Positions 46,990-58,100 of a stretch of DNA of 64,000 nt are shown here, in pieces (the first letter of the stretch is position 1; each line of letters starts with the position of its first letter). Where the stretch lies: positions 1 through 64,000 of the forward strand of contig JADLZL010003555.1 of assembly GCA_015844335.1 (NCBI GenBank), given 5' to 3'. A model generated the notes under the pieces. That model saw only the letters and a program-made list of their open reading frames with translations, was not told the origin of the DNA and did not search any database. Source of the DNA: Chrysopogon serrulatus (taxonomy: Eukaryota > Streptophyta > Magnoliopsida > Poales > Poaceae). A program made the translations under genes and the position numbers.

Positions 46990-49898
46990 CTTTCAATGTG
47001 CTCAGTGCAGGTGTTCGTAGAAGTGGTGTGTATCATATGGTTGAAGGAATTCCTACTTAGTCTGATCCTTCACTATCCTTGGTTCCATTGCCACCATTGA
47101 TTCTGTGTTCTGTAGTTAGCTAGTGATCTGTTGTACTGTCTGGGTCAGTGCTCTTTACAAATGTGTAGAGTAAGTATCCCAAATTAGTTGGGGTACTTGT
47201 AATATGTGCCATGCACTGATTAGCATAAGGAGGTAACTGGTGAATGGAGTAATGCACTCGGCATGGATGATTGGTGAGGCTTTTAGTTTTTATAAGGGTT
47301 ACGATGCGACAGAGGTCTATGGAGCACTAGCAGATAAATGCCATTTACAACAGTAAGTTTGTTCTTCTTAATGTGCATAAATATCTCCTATTTAGAAGGG
47401 ACATCTTAGTGATTTCATGGACTCATAATGAATTGACTCGATTTGCATTATTCAACAGCAAACAACTTATCTGTAATGCTTTTAGTTTGCTGATACATAC
47501 CCTTACCCTTGGATATAAAATAGTGACCTACACTGAATAAAAACACCTGCATTGTCAATGTCATAATCATGCTTTTTTTGTTATTATTTATTCATCTAAC
47601 CATATTCCAACTTGTTACCTGTTTACCGAGAAGGAAGTGACTCTCATAATAGTCATGAATGCTTGATAAAATGTAGTATTATTCTTTTTTTTAATCACAA
47701 ACTGCACTTGACAAGGATTTGGTTACTACTGTGACCTTGTGTTACTTATAATAAATTGCTCCTGGCTGGCTATAGTCAAAGTGCAGTAACAGTAAATCAT
47801 GGCATGATGTGGCTATTTGTTCTTATGTAGCCTCGCCTAAACAGCGTTTAATGGTTAACAAAGGCCACCTTTTTTTTTTGTGGAACACACCTGTGTTGTT
47901 TAGGCCCTAAATGATCAATTGAATGATTGGACCGTCTAAACAGAATCGAGTTAAATTGGATAAATGGTCATTTAGTTCATTTAGTCAATAGGAGGATTAC
48001 ATCTACCTTATTGGCATCCAGCTAATTTACATCATAAATATATTAGGTGAGGGGAGATTTAGCTTTCTTCTGCAAAAAAATTTTTTTTTGCTACTTTTTA
48101 CAAGCATAGATATCTATACTTTTTAGCATAGCTGACTTTTACATACATAGATATGTATATTCTGTGTTATTACACAAAACCGATTAGGCTGTTTACTCTA
48201 TTTGAGCACTGTCTGAACACTAAAAGTAGGGTGACCGATTGTTTACCATTTACCGTTTAGGATAACACTGATTGTAATCATTATGCTGAATGCATTATCG
48301 TACTCTGTCTGCATTATCTACATGGAACAAGAAAATAAATCAAATTTACTGCAAGGTGTGTTCTTTTCTGCTAGTAACATTGAGAAGTTTAATAGAGAAG
48401 GGTAAAACCTTCTAGCAATATACTCTTGCCGTTCCAAATTATAAGATGTTTTGGCTTTTCTAGATTCATAACTTTTGCTATGTGCTTAGATATACGTTAT
48501 GTCTCGGTGCATAGTAAAACTCATGTATCGAGAAATGCCAAAACGTCTTATAATTTGGAACGGATTGAGCAAAACTAACTGCAGCTTGTGTCATAACTCT
48601 GCAGATCCTGATTTCAGGACAACCCTAAGGGGCTAGGGTACCACTGTACCAGCCTGTGTAGTATCTACCAAATTATTAGCTTTATTTAAGTGATTTACAT
48701 TAGTTATGATTATGAAGAGGCCACTCTGCAACTTTGATGTGTGCACTCTTAGACGAAGGGCGGTGATTAGATACTTTGTCCTAGAGTCACTTAGGTGTAA
48801 CTTTTTATAGAAATTTTAACATTGGAGAGTTTTTCTTTTTATGCATGATCCATATCTCCCAATTGCATCTGCTATCTAATGTCTTATCCTCGTTTGAATG
48901 TCTAATTTACACTTGTGTTTATGTTCTCTTTGTTTCAGATATCTCGATCAAAAACTCCATGCATTTCTTGTCATCAGTTGATTGCCTTCACTAGTCATCG
49001 AAGGAGCTGAATAAAGAGAAGTGGTATGGGCTGTATGGCTCAGTTTAGGGGACATCAGTGGCTTGTAACCTATAATTCTTTCTTTGTTGTTTGCCATATG
49101 CTAAGCTATTGACTTCCTCAACTGAACTAAATTGTATGTGCCCAATTTTCCATCGTAAGCGGAAAATTGTAACGGTGGCTGGTAGCTAGAATATTTATTT
49201 GTTAACCGTGTTAACTGTAGCTCCATGAAGCGCTGTTAACGGAGCCGGCTGATAAGTCAAAACACTATTTGAAGGCTGATTTTCTATGAGAAAAAAAATA
49301 CTGTTGGCTGATAAGCTGAAATGACTTTTCAGATGAAGTGAACAGTTACGTAGTCATCATGAGCTCCATGACCTCAAATCATTGTATGTTTTCATTTCGC
49401 CCCCCAAAAAAGGTTATATATTTTCTTGTGGACTGAGATAATTTACATGTTGTAACTATTTATATATTAGATTAAAGAATTTCAACTACAGCAGCAAGGA
49501 TATAAATAAGAAAAAAGCTCCAAATTTCATATGTTTTCAAATCCCAAAATATACCATGGAACCATAGAAACAGCCAAACAGGAGACACAAAGTACACAGC
49601 TATCGCAAATGCTATTTGCTAAAATGCGTTATGGAATGCCGGAGAATTTTTTATGTTCATCCTTAAAGCCTGTTTCTTGGTTTTATTTTTTCTATAAATA
49701 TTTTCATGTTCCAAATTATTATATTTTTTAACTAACCATAATACTCGTCTAGAAAATGGACATGTGCTTCACTTTTCAAGGGGTTTTCATTAGATTTATA
49801 GAAAATATTATTTATATCCACAAATATATTCATGATAAATATATATTAAATTACTATATTAATCTAATACTTCTATTTATGCGGCATCATAAATGCTA
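46990..49898. other. 3' flank and intergenic DNA, possible spliced 3' UTR
   Basis: No coding sequence. At about 48938 TTTGTTTCAG is followed by transcribed-looking sequence with AATAAA (about 49011) and a T-rich end. This could be a terminal non-coding exon of the preceding gene, spliced from a donor just after its stop (GCAGGTGTTC at about 47007). At 49205-49345 there is a piece resembling a common grass MITE (GGCTGATAAG with an inverted partner). A Stowaway lies at 48423-48570. Confidence 0.35.
48423..48570. mobile_element. Small Stowaway-like MITE
   Basis: CTTGCCGTTCCAAATTATAA at the left is inverted at the right (TTATAATTTGGAACGGATTG). Longer complementarity continues inward: AGATGTTTTGGCTTTTC against GAAATGCCAAAACGTCT. 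The ends are the KCCGTTCCAAATTAT type seen in Stowaway elements of grasses. It forms a nearly complete foldback of about 148 bp. Confidence 0.75.
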
Positions 49899-50155
49899 CT
49901 CCCTCTGATTAAAAAAATAGAATGTAATCATAGATATGAGATTAGTCAAACTTTTTCAAATTTTACTAGATTTATGGAAAATAACATGATTATATTTTTA
50001 AATAGGTTTACGGTGAAAATATGTTTTTAAACTGATCTGATGATACTTATTTGACCTTATAAATATTAATTTTTTTTATTATATAAATTTTATAAACTTA
50101 AATTTGATTTGACTTCTTAAGAGTCTGTCTGAGAATTAAATTGGGATGAAGGGAG
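49899..50155. mobile_element. Stowaway MITE
   Basis: The left end CTCCCTCTGATTAAAAAAAT and the right end AATTGGGATGAAGGGAG are inverted. TA flanks both sides (49897-49898 and 50156-50157). The body is AT-rich and includes GATTAGTCAAACTTTTTC. It ends about 345 bases before the start codon of the next gene. Confidence 0.7.
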
Positions 50156-50166
50156 TATTAGTGTTT

Positions 50167-50224
50167 TCTACAATCTTCAATTAAGTTTTAAAAATTCTAT
50201 AATCTTCAATTAAGTTTTAAAAAT
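50167..50224. repeat. 29 bp tandem duplication upstream of the thioredoxin-like gene
   Basis: Two copies of a 29 bp unit containing ATCTTCAATTAAGTTTTAAA, starting at 50167 and 50196. The first copy has TCTACA where the second has TCTATA. Confidence 0.8.
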
Positions 50225-50501
50225 ACTTTTACGGACCGAGGGGGAGTATGTATCGCAGCCTGGATCGTACCCTCCCAGCGAGGCTCCGGCGGCCTCATCC
50301 AAATTCCCCCTCCGGCAGATAACCGAAGCAGTCAGTCGAGCCGTCGAGCGGCGCGTCCACTGTGGCGGCGGCGGCCACGTGCGAGGCTGCGGCTTGTTGT
50401 GTACCTTGTGTTCCACGTTTCGGCGGCATCCACACGCCGCCGGTGCGCACAGAGGCACACTCCGCCGAGTAGCAGCACGAGGAGTGACGACCGGCGCGGG
50501 G

Positions 50502-53500
50502 ATGGGGTCGGCGTTGCTGCCGACGCTGCGGCTGAAGAGTGAGGTGGACACCGCCATCCGTGACACCCTCGACAAGGTCCTCGTCCTCCGATTTGGTCGC
50601 GCCACCGACGCCACCTGCCTCCACCTAGATGACATCGTGAGTGTCCTCTCTCCTATCCTTCCGCAGCCCCTCCACGATGGCTATTGTTGATCTGAGCGAT
50701 CCTCGGGCCGTTCATTCCCTCGCACGAAGCTCATGTTCCCTTCCCCTTTTGCCAACGTACCTGTAGTCTGGGTTGTCTCTGCAATTTTGAATTGAATCGG
50801 TGGTGGTTGGTTTTGAGATTGGCTGGTTGTTGCTGTTTGCGTGGATGTGGTACTACTGTCTTTCAATTAAGAAGAAAAGAAATTGACCCAGTTTATAACG
50901 AAAATAGCCCTGAAAACCTTACAATCACACATTTTTTTTAAAGGAAAATTGACGAAAAACCTATACACGACAACCTAGATGGCTAACCCTAAGCAATCCA
51001 TCTACACACGAAGGTGATACAACTGATGGAGCCCACTGCAGATCATCGTTGCGTATCTTATAACAAGCCAGCAATATGGAGCTTTGACTTCCCACAGCAA
51101 ATAGCAGCCAAAGCCCCCAACACGCTGTCGCAACAAGCCGTGACCTCCATAGAAAAAGAACGCAGTGTGTTATCATTGCCAAGCTTTGTTGCATCCCATA
51201 ACCAAACCAGCACCGACTTTGCCACTGCAGATCCACTCTAGGATACTAGAGACGCGCCGCAAGAAGGAAGCAAACTAGAGAAAACCAGAATTAGTGAGTG
51301 GAATTAGTGCGTTAGTGAGAACGGATCAGTGGATTCACACTTCACACTGCCTAAGGTCAAAATTTTCTCTGAAACTACTAGAACGATGTGGGAAGATTAA
51401 ATGCACGGAAAGTATAGGGTGGTTTGAGCACATCAACAGAATACCAAACACAAGTTACAGTTTTCTTAGCTCTGTTGTGTCGCACAGATGGTGGTCTCTC
51501 ACAGTGTGAAAATGGAATTAATAACTTGGTATGCTGAACCCTGAAATCTGTCATTATTTTGAGTTTTTGACCATAGGAAGTGTCATTGAGGTTGTTATTT
51601 CTGTATTCCAAATTAGCATCTGTTAAATATGTAAAGGCAAAAAAAGGGGTACCACACATCCTTATTAGTGATATGCCTTCAGTCACATTTTGTTCAGTAT
51701 TATAGCACGCACACATGGTGTTAAGGAGGCTTTTGTTCACATCATTTCCATAGGTTAAGTATATGACTCTGTATGTCTTTTATTTATGAAATTTTCTGAT
51801 TCATCGTGTCTTAACAGCTGGCTAGATCTTCTTGGGACATATCCAAGTTTGCTACGGTAGCATTGGTTGACATGGACTCTGAGGAGATTCAAGTTTACAT
51901 TGACTACTTTGACATTACTTTGGTTCCAGCAACCATTTTTCTTCTTCAATGCCCATCACATGAAGATGGATTCAGGGTAGGTTCTATTTTCACTTAAGAA
52001 GAATTCATTCCCATTAATGGAGCCCTTCATTTCAGTGTTAGTTTCCTTTTGACATAAACTCATAACAGAATATCATACTTTTTTGCTTGCTGAATTTGAA
52101 TTGGTATAATGTTGAAAACTGATATCTTTTGTGTTAACTATTTATGTCTATTATGTTATCATCATGGTGCTTTTGGTTTTCTCATGTCATGAATGTGTAA
52201 CAGAAATGAACCTTGTAAAGCTAGATTCTTTCTAGTGCTTAAGACATAAATTAGAAGCATTAGCCTCTGGAATGGTTAGAAGGAATAGGGTCAATAATAA
52301 GGAAGTAGGCTGTGGAAGGTATGCATTGAATATTAAAGAGTTAAATGGTAAAAGCAAAGAACTAGTTTATTATTGATACTGTTGATGAGAACTTTTGCAT
52401 CTGTATTACTGTTATATGAAAAGAATGACAGCTTAATGATGCCTGAGTCCTGATGAACTTAGAATATTGACTATTGAATTATTTGCAAATGTTTGTATAC
52501 AATATATTCATTTAGGAACTAGCAGAGACATCTACCCTGATGTGTAAATTGCAAAGTACTGAGTTGATTTGGACCTCTATTATTCCTTATTTTGCATACA
52601 TTCATGAGGTTAAATTTATATTGTTACTTCTATTGTGAAACTGTAAAGTAGATGCTGAGGTGATATGCACCAGCAAGGATAATTTTTAGTTTTTTTACTC
52701 TCTCTATATGTATCATAGTTTTACCTGCAACAGGAATATGACAAGCTTATTATAATGTAAATATACAGGACACCTGATCACACAAAATGGATAGGTTCTT
52801 TTAGCAGCAAACAAGATTTTATCGATGTAGTTGAGGTGAGCAAACCATGAGTGCTTTCTCTACAGTGCAATTTATGTTCCCCTCTTCAGTTAACATCTGA
52901 CATGGCCATAAATTTGTTTGTGAATTTTCTACAAACTAGTTAAAAGGAGAACTGAAAACTTTGTATAGTCATATGTCCATGTTTTGTACCTTTCTTAACA
53001 AAAAATGCAGATTAGAAGTTTAGAATAGAACGATGAAATTCATGATTATGATGCATTTAAAGATAAGTTTAAGTATTGACAAATGCAGGTTTCAAAAAAC
53101 TCGTCAAATAGTATAATCAAACAATGTTTCTGTTGTGATAGAGCAGTTGTTCAAAATAGTTCAGTTTTTTTATTACTCTACAGTCTACACGCCTCATGAT
53201 ATGCTTATTATCTCGAGGTATTTAATGTGAATTTGCATTTGTTAGTTTGTCATTTTTTGGTTTTTAATACTCTACACGCTTCATGAATCATGCCTGAATT
53301 TTTAAGGCCCTCAACACAGGAAAGGAAGCAAACCATCCTAATAGCAGTTTCAAGGGACTGCGATAGTACGATTTGAGAACAATGTTTCATGCTTAAGTTC
53401 CTAGTTGGAATGAATCATGATTCATGCCTACAGTCTCAGGGATATTTGGATAATCTTAGTTATTTCGTTAATCAGTTCTATGATAGGTCAAATTGAGTTT

Positions 53501-54447
53501 TGCTGCAGACTTGTCAACTTGTCCTAACACATGCACTTCAGTAGCTGTACAGAAGTCAGGTTAGTTGGAAATGTAGTTTTGGCACACAATACCAAGGAAG
53601 CAACGAATGGCTAATCATTGAGCAAAAGTTCGTTGCTTGAACTCTGTTGGCATAAATTCTTTACCGTGTTGTATTAAAGTAACCTACTAGCCAGTGTTCT
53701 GTTCACCTCAGTGCCCCTGCTAGGATATCCCCTATTATATAACACCTATATGAATAGATGAATAGATTGGCCAATGTGATGTCAAAGAACATTTCTGTCA
53801 ATTTACTTGGTTGCTTGATCTTTTACCAGTCAGAACATTCTTGTTTGTATTAAATAAAATAGAGGACAATTTACTTTTTACCACTAAGAAATTTGTCATG
53901 TGCTAGAATTAGTTAAAAAAATTGCAAGGATGTGGGCTTTCCTTCTGTGTGAAAGCAATGACAGGTTAATGACTTGGTCATGTGTGTTCTTCTGTTCATC
54001 TGTGCCATGATTTTCAAATCTTGATTGTTGGAATGTCCTATTTTTTGGTAGTAGCTTTGTTCCCTGAATTGTTTCGCTGCTCTTAGGTCTAATCTTTCCA
54101 TAGCCGAATTGCCTCTGTGACTATCAAGATTTATCACAGACTAACTTGTGTTATCAATGGTAGTTATTCATGGCTCTATACTATTCTATTTATCTATACC
54201 CATTGTGTATCCCAATCCCACCCATTACATTTTGATCTTCAGTTTCTTATTCTCACTGTTTTATAAATGTTTACACTGAAGGAATTTCTTTTTGAAGAGG
54301 ATATTTACAAAAAATAATTTATCTGATCCCTCGAGTTCCTGATGGCAGGCAATATTTAGAGGTGCGATGAAAGGCAAACTGATAGTGTCTTGCCCCCTTC
54401 CTCCTGAGAGGATAACAAGATTCCAGATTCTTTTCAAGGATGTCTGA
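50502..54447 (+). CDS. Thioredoxin-like protein 4B (Dim2-type) homologue, four exons, one extra base
   Basis: Exons 50502-50636, 51818-51976, 52769-52835 and 54349-54447 all have GT..AG borders. The protein starts MGSALLPTLRLKSEVDTAI and has the thioredoxin-fold core VLVLRFGRATDATCLHLDDI, then DMDSEEIQVYIDYFDITLVP, then TPDHTKWIGSFSSKQDFIDV. It ends AIFRGAMKGKLIVSCPLPPE and then FQILFKDV. This is the TXNL4B/Dim2 branch, not the 142-residue DIM1/YLS8 branch; both act in or around U5 snRNP and pre-mRNA splicing. There is no CxxC pair, as expected. In exon 2, after VPATI, a run of five T (51936-51940) puts the rest of the exon out of frame. With four T the conserved FFFNAHHMKMDSG would follow and join exon 3 correctly. 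Expected length is about 152 residues. Introns and splice sites are intact, so I read it as a real gene carrying a one-base indel or error. Confidence 0.85.
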
Positions 54448-55159
54448 GGTGAGGAAACTATAGCTCAGCACGTGGACGAACGTTGTCTTAGACATGGCAT
54501 GGAAAGAAAGACCGAATGCACAATCAGCTACCTAGCGCATGCATTGGTTTTCCTTTTTGGGCATCATCAACGATACGGCGGACTCCTATGTTCTACTCGA
54601 AGGATATGGCGCTGTTCATGAACTTATGAAGTTCGAGAAGAATAAAGAGTTAGCACCTTAGTTAGTTCACAGAGTTCTGTCGTTGTGAGTACTAGGCTAT
54701 ATAATCAATTCAAATATGCTCTCTTGATGCAGCACGTGTAATCAGCTTTTCCATTTTGTAACCTGCAGTTGCGTTGAAACACAATTGACCAACTATAAAA
54801 TAGTGCCGGTGTGTTGGTTTATACAAGTCCCTAACTCGTTGCATCCATTGCGAACCGTCACAATCCGTTGGGTTCCGGGGCGGGTAAAAAGAAAAAATCC
54901 ACCCCAATCGGGGTCGGGTCGGGTTTTTCTGTCGGTTTCAGGTGATCGGTCCCGCCCTGTCTGTTGCCATCCAGCCATCCTATGAAACTTATTTCTTGAT
55001 TGCAATATATCATTTAAATTTAAAATATCTATGTAGGAACACATATTTAATCACATCTGATATTAACCTATCCAAACGCCACCTTTCGATATCATTCTGC
55101 TATACTGCTTGGGCCGAGGCGGAACGAGAAGAGCGACGGCCGACGGGAACCGGGAAGGC
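54448..55159. other. Intergenic region between the thioredoxin-like and amidase genes
   Basis: 3' flank of one gene and 5' flank of the next. It contains GGGTCGGGTCGGG at about 54910. No other structure was recognised. Confidence 0.45.
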
Positions 55160-58100
55160 ATGGCGATGGGGTTGGAGAGGGGCGACTACGGCGCCTTCAT
55201 GGAGAAATTCGAGCTGCTGCCTCCACAATCTGAGCAGCACCTCCCGCTTCACGGCCTCACCTTCGCTATCAAAGACATGTGAGCAAGTGTCCCCTTCGTC
55301 TCCCCCGATAATTTGATCAAGTGTTTCGCCTAGAAATTTTATCCTCGATTGCTGAAGGCATGCGTATTTGTTCTCTTGTTCTCCAGCTTCGACATCAGTG
55401 GCCGTGTCACTGGGTTCGGCAACCCGGACTGGGCGAGGACGCATGCCCCCGCCGGCGCCACTTCCCCCGTCGTCCTGGCGACGCTGGCCGCCGGCGCCAC
55501 CAGCATCGGCAAGACCGTCATGGATGAGATGGCCTACAGGTGACGCCATGCCCATGCCTCCACCTGATACGCAGACTTCGTTTCTAGCATCATCTTGACT
55601 GCAATTGCATCGAGGCCACTGAGGTTCAGTTCCACTTCCACAGCATAAATGGGGAGAACGCGCATTACGGCACGCCGACTAATCCGTGCGCTCCCGATAG
55701 AGTTCCTGGAGGATCCTCCAGTGGATCAGCTGTTGCAGTTGCCGCAAAACTCGTCGACTTCGCTCTGGGTCAGCAGTCCCTGCACGAGCCCTTGTCCTGG
55801 TTCCTGAAAATTCCTGATTATTCTCAGTCACAGGCTAGCAGCAAATTGATTTGCTTATCATTTCATCCCCCTTGTCTAATGTAGGTACTGACACTGGAGG
55901 TAGTGTGAGGGTACCTGCTGCCTATTGTGGCGTATTTGGACTCAGGCCTTCCCATGGATTGGTTTCGACAGAAAATGTCATCCCAATGTCACAGATGTTT
56001 GACACTGTTGGTGGGTAAATATTTCTCTTTTTTTTTTTTTTTTCCTCGTAGCTTCATTGCTTTCAACTTTCATGTCCTATTGCTGGTTGCTCTTGTATGA
56101 ATTATGAAATTGAGTCACACCTATTGCACTACTTTTAGCTTACTTATTTGAGGGATAAGAATGTTTTATTTGCTGTTGGTGTTAATACTGATGCTGATAT
56201 TCATATTACATTGTACAGGGTGGTTTGCTAGAGATTTGTCTACGTTATCTCGTGTAGGCAATGTGTTGTTGCCGGTACCTGCTGACAACACTATCAAGCA
56301 GCCAACTCATTTTGTGATTCCCAAAGACTGTTTTGAAATCTTAGGCTCTTTGAATGACCAAACATATCAGATTCTCAATGCATCAGTAGCTAAGAGATTT
56401 GGTAGTAAGTAATTCTATGAACTCATATAGCTTAACCTTAATATTATGCTGCTTTCCCTAAATATAAATCTTATCTGCTGTGGATGCCTTTTTGTCACAG
56501 ATGATGCAGTAGACAATAGGAACCTTGGTGAGTTCATCTCCAGCAGTGTTCCGACTGTTGGGAAATTTGTTAGCTACTTCTCTGGAGGCGAAGCACCATC
56601 TGTACCTGCTCTATCTGTAATTTCATATGTCATGCGATGCCTCCAAAGGTTTCACTTACAACTTATTCAAACTATGTACTGACAGGGCAATAATACTAAA
56701 TACTGTGTAAGATTGACCATGTCATTTATTATTCCCAAGATATTAAAATAAAAAGTTCGTAAAGATATGCTTTGCTCTTGCCCCCCTTATTGTCCATAAA
56801 ACAAACTCCCTCCCATATCACAATACGATATCCACATCTACATTTTGTAAGCATTCTTCTATCACTAAAGGGAGTAAGGAGAAAGAGACCTCGCGGATTG
56901 GTCTCCCTTCTCGCGCCGACCCCAGCGTGGGCGACTTCGGGCGGCGCCGTCGCTCGTCGCCACCCCCCCTCCCGACCTCTTCTCCGGCCGCCGTCGCTGC
57001 CCTTGCGGCGGCGGCGGCCAGCGGCGGCTCCTGTGGCGGCGTGCGTCGCTCCCCCCTTCCCATCCCTGCTCCTCTTCCCCAACCTCCGCCCCCCTTCCTC
57101 TCCGGCGACTATTTGGGGGCGGCGGCGGCTCTGGCTGGCGGATCCGGACCCTGCGGGCGATCCATTGCTTGGGGGCCGTGACGGTCCTCCCTCCCGCGAA
57201 GGCGACAGCGGTGGCCTCGCCGGGGGCCGCCGCTGACGGCCGGTGGCTGGCCACGGCGGGCGGGCGGCGCCCGATGCCGGGGGGGGGGGCTGGCGGCGGC
57301 CGGCTGGATCTGCGTGCAGCGGCGGCGCCCCCCCCTCCCCTCCCCCGGCTTCATGGTGGTGGCGCCGCTGTCCTTTTCGGCTTGGTTTTCTGGCGCCCGG
57401 TGACCTGGGTGGACGGCCGGGCCGGATCCGAGCTCCCCGTGCCTTGGATCTGACCTCCCCATCCCCCCCGCTGGGCGGCCGGCCATGCCGCCCGGCCATG
57501 TGGGGCTGGGGCGTCCCTGTGCGGGTGCAGCGGTGCGCGCGGGCAGGAGGCCCTCTCCGTTTGCACCCCTGTTCCGCCTGCGCCGTCACCGTGCAGAGGC
57601 TTCAACGTGCGCTGCCCCGCATCGTGGTGGTGTGGGCAGCTGTGTTGGTGGTGCGCCATCGACACCATGGTGGCGTGGATGGCGTAGCCTCGCTCGCCCA
57701 CATTCCGCTTTGTCTTGGTGGCGAAGCTGTCGTGGGGCGGGCGGGCTCTTTGCGAGTGGTTGGGTGGCGGTTGGCGACGTTGCGCCCCCCTCTCCGACGG
57801 GCGTGGACTTTCTGGGTGAAAACCTAGCCCGTTTGGGCAGGCAACGGCGGCGCTTCCTGCGTCGCGGTCCTTCCTGAAGGCGTTGCCTCTGAAGCTCCAC
57901 GCAATGGCGCATGCGGGGCTGTCCTCTTCGGTGTTCGCGGGTCGTCGTCGTCGTCGTCTCGGTTTGGTCGTTGTGCTGTACCTTTTTAGGCTTCATGTTT
58001 CTTTTCACCTAGTTTTTCCAGTTAGTGTGTGTTGTAGCCGTAGTTGGGGTCTTTTCCGGTGGATACTTTGCCACCGAGGTGCTTTCCGGCAGATACTTTG

